DNA from: Nioella aestuarii
Lineage (GTDB): Bacteria > Pseudomonadota > Alphaproteobacteria > Rhodobacterales > Rhodobacteraceae
Assembly: GCF_050896395.1 (NCBI RefSeq)
Contig: NZ_JBPBBA010000025.1
Coordinates: 1-64,000 of the forward strand
Direction: 5' to 3'
DNA: 64,000 bases
Positions within the stretch are counted from its first letter, which is position 1; the number at the start of each line of letters is the position of its first letter. This document shows, piece by piece, positions 57,920 to 64,000 of the stretch. The position numbers were made by a program, and so were the translations under genes. The notes beneath the pieces are model-generated. The model ran no database searches and was not told the DNA's origin. It worked only from the letters and a program-made list of their open reading frames with translations.

Positions 57920-58666
57920 ATGTTCAAACCCGCCACCGGCATGCACTACCATCGGTTCCTGCGGAACCTGCACGACACCACGCTGCTGGACTGGTACATG
58001 GAAATCGGCTGTCGCGACGGGTCTTCCTTTGCGCCGGTGCGGTCGAAAACCATCGCGGTTGACCCGTTCTTCCGGGTGGAACGCAACGCCATCGGGGCCA
58101 AACCCGCTCTGCATATCTTCCAACAGACCAGCGACGATTTCTTTGCCAGCGGATTTCTCGACGCGCTCGGTATCCGGCTGAGCCTCAGCTTTCTCGACGG
58201 GATGCACCTGTTCGAATATCTGCTGCGCGACGTGATCCAGACCGAGCGGCGGTCGCGCCCCGATGGGGTCATCATGATGCATGATTGCTGCCCCTTCGAT
58301 CACCCGATGACCACGCGTGATCTGAACAATATTCCCGAGGCGGCATGGACCGGGGATGTGTGGAAACTGCTGCCGATCCTTAAGCAGTATCGCCCCGACT
58401 TGAAGATTGACGTGCTCGACTGCAAGCCAACGGGCCTCGTGATGTTGTCCAACCTTGACCCGGGCAATACCGCGCTTTCGGATGCCTATGACAAGATCCT
58501 CGCGGACTGGGTCACGGTCACACTGGAAGATTACGGGACTGCGCGTTTCTTTGAAAGTTTCGACTATGTCAGTGCCCGCGGCCAGACCCACCTGGGGCAC
58601 CCGCTGCTGTCTAGGGTCAAGCTGGATGACAGTGCTGCGTTCAACCCTGTAATGTTGTCTTCCTGA
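57920..58666 (+). CDS. Class I SAM-dependent methyltransferase-like protein (Methyltransf_24 type)
   Basis: A 248-residue protein resembling the Methyltransf_24 group often found in surface-polysaccharide clusters: YMEIGCRDGSSFAPVRSKTI (about 26-45) stands where motif I is expected, and LSLSFLDGMHLFEYLLRDV (about 93-111) and GVIMMHDCCPFDH (about 122-134) follow the usual pattern of an acidic strand end and a metal-binding Asp-His. GGAAGG precedes the ATG. It sits between mdh and sucC, an odd place for such a gene. Substrate unknown. Confidence 0.78.
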   Translation: MFKPATGMHYHRFLRNLHDTTLLDWYMEIGCRDGSSFAPVRSKTIAVDPFFRVERNAIGAKPALHIFQQTSDDFFASGFLDALGIRLSLSFLDGMHLFEYLLRDVIQTERRSRPDGVIMMHDCCPFDHPMTTRDLNNIPEAAWTGDVWKLLPILKQYRPDLKIDVLDCKPTGLVMLSNLDPGNTALSDAYDKILADWVTVTLEDYGTARFFESFDYVSARGQTHLGHPLLSRVKLDDSAAFNPVMLSS

Positions 58667-58742
58667 ACCCAACCGGCCCGGGCCCATCCGCCGTCACCGG
58701 TGATTCGTCGCTTCCAGCCCCTTGAGAACAAGGGACTTCCCG

Positions 58743-58777
58743 TTTGTGATCACACAATTTCCAACTGTGATCACAAA
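58743..58777 (+). promoter_or_regulatory. Twin-palindrome operator upstream of sucC
   Basis: TTTGTGATCACA (58743-58754), 11-base spacer CAATTTCCAAC, then TGTGATCACAAA (58766-58777). The TGATCA cores are 21 bp apart, exactly as in the sdh copy. The distal end is 107 bp before the sucC ATG. TTGGCT (58781-58786) and CTTAAT (58805-58810), 18 bp apart just downstream, could be the promoter, which would put the operator immediately upstream of the -35 box, a position typical of activators. Confidence 0.82.
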
Positions 58778-58884
58778 ATTGGCTTTTTTCGGCGAATGCT
58801 CGCTTAATCCGCATATTGGCGTTTCTTTGCACGCATGACTTGTGCTTAGACGGTGGGGACCAAGTAGCAACATGGGACAGTTTC

Positions 58885-60078
58885 ATGAACATTCATGAAT
58901 ACCAGGCGAAGGCTTTGCTTCGCAACTACGGCGCCCCGGTCAGCGATGGCCGCGTGGTCCTGAGAGCTGAAGACGCCAAAACCGCAGCCGGTGAACTTGA
59001 CGGCCCGCTTTGGGTGGTCAAGGCACAGATCCACGCAGGCGGACGCGGCAAGGGATCGTTCAAGGAAGCCGATGCGGGCGAAAAAGGTGGCGTGCGTCTG
59101 GCCAAATCGGTGGAAGAAGCTGCCGAGGAAGCCAAGAAGATGCTGGGCCGCACGCTTGTGACCCACCAGACCGGCCCCGCCGGCAAGCAGGTCAACCGGA
59201 TCTACATCGAAGACGGGTCGGGCATCGAGACCGAGATGTATCTGGCCCTTCTGGTCGACCGTCAGACCAGCCGCATTTCTTTCGTCTGCTCGACCGAGGG
59301 CGGCATGGACATCGAAGAGGTCGCCGCAGCGACCCCCGAGAAGATCCTGTCCTTCTCTGTCGATCCCGCAACCGGATACCAGCCGTTCCACGGCCGCCGT
59401 GTTGCCTTCTCGCTCGGGCTGAAGGGCCCGCAGGTCAAGCAGTGCGTGGCGCTGATGGGTCTGCTCTACAAAGCCTTCACCGAGAAGGACATGGAGATGC
59501 TGGAGATCAACCCTCTGATCGTGACCGACAAGGGTGATCTGAAAGTGCTGGATGCCAAGGTGGGGTTCGACGGCAACGCCGTTTATCGCCATCGCGACAT
59601 CGCTGAACTGCGCGACGAGACTGAGGAAGATCCCAAGGAACTCGCCGCCTCCAAATACGACCTGAACTACATCGCACTCGACGGTGAGATTGGCTGCATG
59701 GTCAACGGCGCGGGCCTGGCCATGGCGACGATGGACATCATCAAGCTCTACGGATCCGAGCCTGCCAACTTCCTCGACGTGGGCGGCGGCGCGACCAAGG
59801 AGAAGGTGACAGAGGCCTTCAAGATCATCACCAGCGACCCGAACGTAAAGGGCATCCTGGTGAACATCTTCGGTGGCATCATGCGCTGTGACATCATCGC
59901 CGAGGGCGTTGTGTCCGCCGTAAAAGAGGTGGGCCTGAAGGTTCCGCTGGTCGTCCGTCTGGAAGGCACGAATGTCGAAAAGGGCAAAGAGATCATCAAC
60001 ACCTCTGGGCTCAACGTGATCGCTGCCGACGACCTGAAGGACGGCGCGCAGAAGATCGTGGCAGCGGTAAAGGGGTAA
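58885..60078 (+). CDS. sucC: Succinyl-CoA synthetase beta subunit (ADP-forming)
   Basis: Nucleotide- and succinate-binding subunit of succinyl-CoA synthetase. At 397 residues it has the standard length, starting MNIHEYQAKALLRNYGAPV. The ATP-grasp loop is VVKAQIHAGGRGKGSF (about 44-59), with LEINPLIVTDKGDL (metal site) and the C-terminal NIFGGIMRCDIIAEGVV. I start at 58885, which fits family length; an ATG farther upstream would add an unrelated extension. Regulated by the twin-palindrome operator upstream, by inference. Confidence 0.97.
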   Translation: MNIHEYQAKALLRNYGAPVSDGRVVLRAEDAKTAAGELDGPLWVVKAQIHAGGRGKGSFKEADAGEKGGVRLAKSVEEAAEEAKKMLGRTLVTHQTGPAGKQVNRIYIEDGSGIETEMYLALLVDRQTSRISFVCSTEGGMDIEEVAAATPEKILSFSVDPATGYQPFHGRRVAFSLGLKGPQVKQCVALMGLLYKAFTEKDMEMLEINPLIVTDKGDLKVLDAKVGFDGNAVYRHRDIAELRDETEEDPKELAASKYDLNYIALDGEIGCMVNGAGLAMATMDIIKLYGSEPANFLDVGGGATKEKVTEAFKIITSDPNVKGILVNIFGGIMRCDIIAEGVVSAVKEVGLKVPLVVRLEGTNVEKGKEIINTSGLNVIAADDLKDGAQKIVAAVKG

Positions 60079-60082
60079 GACC

Positions 60083-60892
60083 TTGCCAAAGCAGGTGTAT
60101 TCAGAAGTCATCAACCTCGCGGCGTCCTCGGACCGCCGCGACATGATGACATCTGAATTCGCCAAGGCGGGTTTGACCCCGATATTTGAGCCTGCCGTGC
60201 ACTTCCGTGAGGTGCCGGCCGAGTTTCTCGCTCAGTACTGCCTGCCAAGCGGGCCATGGGGGCGCACACGCCCCGGTCACATGGCCACAACGATCAGCCA
60301 TATGAAGGCGTGGGAAAGATTTCTCGCGACGGAGCACAGCTTTTGCGCCGTATTCGAGGATGACGTCTTTGTCGCTGAAGATCTCGGGGCCTGGTTCGAC
60401 GACATGTCGTGGTGGCCTGAGGATGCTGATATCGTCAAGCTTGAGGCATGGCGCAGAAATGGCTCCAGCGCCTTGATAGAAGTCACCGGAAATCCCTGGC
60501 GCGGGCGTCGGGTTAGCCGGTTGCTGACACGTCACATGGGTGCGGCGGGCTATGTCCTGACGCGTGCGGCGGCGGAAAAGCTGCTGAATGCACGTCCCTA
60601 TGACATGGTGATCGATCACGTCCTGTTCAATTTCAATGCCTCGAAGGTCTCTGGCAAATTGGCCTGCTATCAGGTTGTCCCGGCTCTCGTGACACAGGGG
60701 AATGAGGTGAGCGCAAGCTCGCGGATGGACATGGCGGACCCAATTGGGCGGATCGAGCACGTTCTGCGCGAGGCGCGCAGGGGGCTTCTGGAACTGGCCT
60801 ATCCCGTCAAAACTTACTGGAAACTACTCTCTGGCGCCGCGCGATTTGAAAAGATTTCGTATCGCGGCGCTCTCGATCAAGACGAACAATAG
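60083..60892 (+). CDS. Glycosyltransferase family 25 (LPS biosynthesis-type) protein
   Basis: A 269-residue GT25-like protein: VYSEVINLAASSDRRDMM (typical N-terminus), GRTRPGHMATTISHMKAWER, the metal-binding DxD-like CAVFEDDVFVAEDL (about 88-101), and HMGAAGYVLTRAAAEKLL. The start is TTG at 60083, with AGGGG upstream, four bases after the sucC stop. It lies between sucC and sucD, with only 16 bp to the sucD ATG, so it must be on the same message as the TCA-cycle genes. GT25 enzymes usually add galactose or similar sugars to lipo-oligosaccharide; no acceptor can be read here. Confidence 0.85.
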   Translation: MPKQVYSEVINLAASSDRRDMMTSEFAKAGLTPIFEPAVHFREVPAEFLAQYCLPSGPWGRTRPGHMATTISHMKAWERFLATEHSFCAVFEDDVFVAEDLGAWFDDMSWWPEDADIVKLEAWRRNGSSALIEVTGNPWRGRRVSRLLTRHMGAAGYVLTRAAAEKLLNARPYDMVIDHVLFNFNASKVSGKLACYQVVPALVTQGNEVSASSRMDMADPIGRIEHVLREARRGLLELAYPVKTYWKLLSGAARFEKISYRGALDQDEQ

Positions 60893-60908
60893 CAAGGAAG
60901 ATCAGAAA

Positions 60909-61790
60909 ATGGCCGTCCTCGTCGACGAAAACACCAAGGTGATCTGTCAGGGCTTTACCGGCTCGCAAGGTACCTTCCACTCTGAACAGGCCATCGCCTA
61001 TGGCACCAAAATGGTCGGCGGCGTAACACCCGGCAAAGGTGGCATGACCCATCTGGATCTGCCCGTGTTTGACAGTGTGCATGAAGCCAAGCATGTGACC
61101 GAAGCCAACGCCTCGGTGATCTACGTGCCGCCGCCCTTCGCCGCCGATTCCATCCTCGAAGCGATCGACGCCGAGATGGAGCTGATCATCTGCATCACCG
61201 AAGGCATCCCGGTTCTGGACATGATGCGCGTCAAGCGCGCGCTGGAAGGCTCGTCCTCCAAGCTGATCGGCCCCAACTGCCCCGGCATCATAACCCCTGA
61301 CGCCTGCAAGATCGGCATCATGCCCGGCCATATCCACAAGCGTGGCTCGGTCGGTGTCGTGTCCCGCTCGGGCACCCTGACCTACGAGGCCGTGAAGCAG
61401 ACCACCGATGTGGGTCTGGGCCAGTCTACCTGTGTGGGCATCGGCGGTGACCCGATCAAGGGCACTGAGCATATCGACGTGCTGGAATGGTTCCTGGCCG
61501 ATGACGAGACCGAGTCGATCATCATGATCGGTGAAATCGGTGGCTCGGCAGAAGAAGAAGCCGCTGAATTCCTCGCCTCCGAGAAGAAGAAAGGCCGCTG
61601 GAAGCCGACCGCAGGTTTCATCGCAGGCCGTACCGCGCCTCCGGGCCGCCGCATGGGCCATGCCGGTGCGATTGTTGCCGGTGGCAAAGGTGGTGCCGAA
61701 GACAAGATCGAAGCCATGCAGTCCGCCGGTATCGTCGTGGCCGAAAGCCCCGCCGGTCTGGGTGAGGCTGTGCTGAAGGCGATTGGATAA
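60909..61790 (+). CDS. sucD: Succinyl-CoA synthetase alpha subunit
   Basis: CoA-binding subunit that carries the phosphohistidine. The 293-residue protein begins MAVLVDENTKVICQGFTGSQ (CoA-binding), followed by GTKMVGGVTPGKGG, IGPNCPGIITP, and the phospho-His in MGHAGAIVAGGKGG (about 249). GKGGAEDKIEAMQSAGI closes the fold. AAGGAAGA is eight bases before the ATG. It is separated from its usual partner sucC by the GT25 gene. Confidence 0.97.
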   Translation: MAVLVDENTKVICQGFTGSQGTFHSEQAIAYGTKMVGGVTPGKGGMTHLDLPVFDSVHEAKHVTEANASVIYVPPPFAADSILEAIDAEMELIICITEGIPVLDMMRVKRALEGSSSKLIGPNCPGIITPDACKIGIMPGHIHKRGSVGVVSRSGTLTYEAVKQTTDVGLGQSTCVGIGGDPIKGTEHIDVLEWFLADDETESIIMIGEIGGSAEEEAAEFLASEKKKGRWKPTAGFIAGRTAPPGRRMGHAGAIVAGGKGGAEDKIEAMQSAGIVVAESPAGLGEAVLKAIG

Positions 61791-61796
61791 AATACC

Positions 61797-61832
61797 TGCA
61801 AAGGGGCGAGGAGGTATCCTCGCCCCTTTGCA
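61797..61832 (+). terminator. Perfect 16-bp hairpin between sucD and sucA
   Basis: TGCAAAGGGGCGAGGA (61797-61812) and TCCTCGCCCCTTTGCA (61817-61832) with a GGTA loop, six bases after the sucD stop. No U-run follows, so it may be a weak terminator, an RNA-processing site or a 3'-end stabiliser that lets sucCD be expressed above sucA. Confidence 0.75.
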
Positions 61833-61931
61833 ACTGGAATTACGGTGAGAAGATGATCGGATGCGCCTTATCCCTTGCCGCAAGCCCTCAACCGGCCATC
61901 CGAACGGTCCCAACCCGATAGAGGTGAAAAC

Positions 61932-64000
61932 ATGACCGACCAAAGCCCTAACGACCTCTTCCAGGCCTCCAGCTTCATGCAGGGCCATAACGCGGAATAT
62001 CTGGAACAGCTCTATGCCCAGTACGCCAACGATCCCAATGCGGTCGATGCGGCGTGGCAGGAGTTCTTCCGCGCCCTTGGCGATGCGGAACCCGATGTGA
62101 AGGCCGAGGCCGCAGGCCCCTCCTGGGCGCGCGCCGATTGGCCGCCTGCACCCAATGACGACCTGACCGGGGCGCTGACCGGCGAATGGCCGGTGCAGGC
62201 AGAGGCCAAAGGGGCGGAGAAGAAGATCCGCGAGAAGGCGGCGGAAAAGGGCGTTGAAGTGACCGATGAGGTCATCAAACGGGCGGTTCTGGATTCGATC
62301 CGCGCACTGATGATCATCCGGGCCTACCGGATCCGGGGGCATCTCGTGGCCGATCTCGACCCGCTCGGGATGCGCGACCAGACCCCGCACCCGGAGCTGG
62401 ACCCGAAGTCCTACGGCTTTACCGAGGCCGATATGGACCGCCCGATCTTTATCGACCAGGTTCTGGGCCTGCAGGTCGCCTCGATGCGGCAGATCCTCGA
62501 CATTGTGAAGCGGACCTATTGCGGCACCTTCGCGCTGCAATACATGCATATCTCGAACCCCGAGGAAGCCGGCTGGCTGAAAGAGCGGATTGAGGGGTTC
62601 GGCAAAGAGATCGCCTTTACCCGCGAGGGCCGTAAAGCGATCCTGAACAAGCTGGTCGAGGCCGAGGGCTTCGAGAAATTCCTGCATGTCAAATATATGG
62701 GCACCAAGCGCTTCGGCCTTGATGGCGGCGAAAGCCTGATCCCGGCGATGGAGCAGATCATCAAGCGCGGCGGCCAGCTGGGGCTGAAAGAGATCGTCAT
62801 CGGAATGCCGCACCGCGGCCGCCTGTCGGTTCTGGCCAATGTGATGAGCAAGCCCTACCGCGCCATTTTCAACGAGTTTCAGGGCGGCAGCTTCAAGCCC
62901 GAAGACGTCGATGGCTCGGGCGATGTGAAATACCACCTCGGCGCGTCTAGCGACCGGGAATTCGACGGCAATTCCGTCCACCTTTCGCTGACCGCCAACC
63001 CCTCTCACCTCGAAGCGGTGAACCCGGTTGTTCTGGGCAAGGTCCGCGCCAAGCAGGATCAGTTGAACGATGAAGAACGCCGCGCGGTTCTGCCGGTTCT
63101 TCTTCATGGCGACGCGGCTTTTGCCGGTCAGGGCGTGGTGGCCGAGGGCTTTGGTCTTTCCGGCCTGAAGGGTCACAAGACCGGCGGCACCATGCATATC
63201 GTGGTGAACAACCAGATCGGCTTTACCACCGCACCGCATTTCAGCCGTTCCAGCCCCTATCCCACGGATATCGCGCTGATGGTTGAGGCCCCGATCTTCC
63301 ATGTGAACGGCGACGACCCCGAGGCCGTGGTGCACGCGGCACGGGTTGCCACCGAGTTCCGCCAGAAATTCGGCAAGGACGTGGTTCTGGATATCTTCTG
63401 CTACCGCCGGTTCGGTCACAACGAGGGCGACGAGCCCATGTTCACCAACCCGATCATGTACAAGAAGATCAAGGGCCATAAGACCACGCTCCAGCTCTAT
63501 ACCGAGCGGCTGGTCAAGGACGGGTTGATCCCCGAGGGCGAAATCGAGGACATGAAGGCCGCTTTCCAGGCGCATCTGAACGAGGAGTTCGAGGCCGGCA
63601 AGGAATTCAAGCCCAACAAGGCCGACTGGCTGGACGGGCGCTGGTCGCATCTGGACAAAAAGGGCGAAGACTACCAGCGCGGAGAAACCGCCATCGCCCC
63701 CGAAACCTTCGCTGAAATCGGCCGGTCGCTGACCACCGCGCCGGAAGGGTTCAACCTGCACAAGACCGTGGGCCGCCTTCTGGAGTCGAAAAAGCAGATG
63801 TTCGAAACGGGCACGGGCTTTGACTGGGCGACCGCCGAGGCACTGGCCTTTGGGTCGCTTCTGACCGAGGGTTACCCCGTGCGCCTGGCCGGACAGGACG
63901 CCACCCGCGGCACCTTCTCTCAGCGTCATTCAGGCTTGATCGACCAGGTCACCGAAGAACGCTATTATCCGTTGAACCATGTCCGTGAAGGGCAGGCGCA
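61932..64000 (+). CDS. sucA: 2-oxoglutarate dehydrogenase E1 component (3' end outside window)
   Basis: Thiamine-diphosphate-dependent decarboxylase of the 2-oxoglutarate dehydrogenase complex. 689 codons are in the window, beginning MTDQSPNDLF after GAGGTG. The N-terminal E2-binding segment reads FMQGHNAEYLEQLYAQYAND. Later come RAYRIRGHLVADLDPLG, MPHRGRLSVLANVMSKPYRA, LTANPSHLEAVNPVVLGKVR, the ThDP region HGDAAFAGQGVVAE, and NNQIGFTTAPHFSRSSPYPT. Family members are about 930-990 residues, so roughly a quarter to a third is missing. Follows sucD by 141 bp with a strong hairpin between. Confidence 0.97.
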   Translation, partial: MTDQSPNDLFQASSFMQGHNAEYLEQLYAQYANDPNAVDAAWQEFFRALGDAEPDVKAEAAGPSWARADWPPAPNDDLTGALTGEWPVQAEAKGAEKKIREKAAEKGVEVTDEVIKRAVLDSIRALMIIRAYRIRGHLVADLDPLGMRDQTPHPELDPKSYGFTEADMDRPIFIDQVLGLQVASMRQILDIVKRTYCGTFALQYMHISNPEEAGWLKERIEGFGKEIAFTREGRKAILNKLVEAEGFEKFLHVKYMGTKRFGLDGGESLIPAMEQIIKRGGQLGLKEIVIGMPHRGRLSVLANVMSKPYRAIFNEFQGGSFKPEDVDGSGDVKYHLGASSDREFDGNSVHLSLTANPSHLEAVNPVVLGKVRAKQDQLNDEERRAVLPVLLHGDAAFAGQGVVAEGFGLSGLKGHKTGGTMHIVVNNQIGFTTAPHFSRSSPYPTDIALMVEAPIFHVNGDDPEAVVHAARVATEFRQKFGKDVVLDIFCYRRFGHNEGDEPMFTNPIMYKKIKGHKTTLQLYTERLVKDGLIPEGEIEDMKAAFQAHLNEEFEAGKEFKPNKADWLDGRWSHLDKKGEDYQRGETAIAPETFAEIGRSLTTAPEGFNLHKTVGRLLESKKQMFETGTGFDWATAEALAFGSLLTEGYPVRLAGQDATRGTFSQRHSGLIDQVTEERYYPLNHVREGQA

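Noticed and set aside
60807..63929. A 1040-codon open frame on the minus strand opposite sucD-sucA
   Set aside because: It is antisense to two unmistakable housekeeping genes. Its translation is rich in His, Gly, Arg and Gln with no fold or motif, the usual mirror of GC-rich codon bias.

Overview
The window is GC-rich chromosomal DNA from an alphaproteobacterium, most likely a member of the Rhodobacteraceae (Roseobacter group). This rests on gene content and order: a complete-looking set of ethylmalonyl-CoA pathway genes (ccr, ecm, mch, mcl2), an RpoH-II type heat-shock sigma factor, a HvrA/Spb-like H-NS protein, coaBC-dut and gshB-yraN-rsmI // lppC-glnD-murJ neighbourhoods, and sdhCDAB close to mdh-sucCD-sucA. 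I see no rRNA, tRNA, insertion sequence, prophage or CRISPR array. Coding density is high and almost everything reads as core or lineage-specific chromosome rather than a transferred island.

Layout. 1-9.8 kb: coaBC-dut-(membrane protein, cut by the window edge), a ChaN-like protein and rpoH on the minus strand; cobU, a histidine phosphatase, a glutathione S-transferase with an extra Cys-rich tail and yifB on plus; then an esterase, gshB, yraN and rsmI on minus. 10.8-19.9 kb: lppC, glnD, murJ, a rhomboid lacking its catalytic residues, trpS, a glyoxalase-fold protein behind a perfect hairpin, and a branched-chain aminotransferase. 19.9-29 kb: an EEP-family hydrolase, a Usp protein, nfu, tsaB, rimI, then a BMP-type nucleoside ABC transporter followed by a purine nucleoside phosphorylase. 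29-35 kb: two tandem TauE/SafE exporters with a duplicated upstream 18-mer, a TIGR02186-like membrane protein, a PPOX-family protein, an SDR and a RecD-like helicase. 35-42 kb: ccr, a PlsB-like acyltransferase, a methyltransferase, ecm, an H-NS protein and deoD. 42-49 kb: ornithine/lysine decarboxylase with a possible leader peptide, a DUF1989 protein, an FAD dehydrogenase, a BNR-repeat protein, two small proteins and a SUFU-domain protein. 49-64 kb: sdhCDAB, a small membrane protein, mch-nnrU-mcl2, a periplasmic protein, mdh, a methyltransferase, sucC, a GT25 glycosyltransferase, sucD and the start of sucA.

How it works together. The right half is a central-carbon region. sdhCDAB, mdh, sucCD and sucA form much of the TCA cycle, and ccr, ecm, mch and mcl2 supply the ethylmalonyl-CoA route for assimilating acetyl-CoA and processing C4/C5 acyl-CoAs. 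ecm needs B12, and cobU plus a possible CobC-like phosphatase at the left edge belong to B12 nucleotide-loop assembly. The nucleoside transporter and two purine nucleoside phosphorylases form a salvage unit.

The strongest unexplained signal is a 35-bp operator made of two TGTGATCACA-type palindromes spaced exactly 21 bp centre to centre. It occurs upstream of both sdhC (53007-53041) and sucC (58743-58777) in the same orientation, and I read it as the site of a shared TCA-cycle regulator. Other points worth checking are an ECF11-like promoter before rpoH, a perfect 16-bp hairpin burying the ribosome-binding site of the glyoxalase-fold gene, a 23-residue leader ORF before the decarboxylase, a pseudo-rhomboid, surface-glycan-type genes embedded among the mdh-suc genes, and a family of intergenic repeats and hairpins. 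All functional names come from reading motifs by eye; no database search was run.
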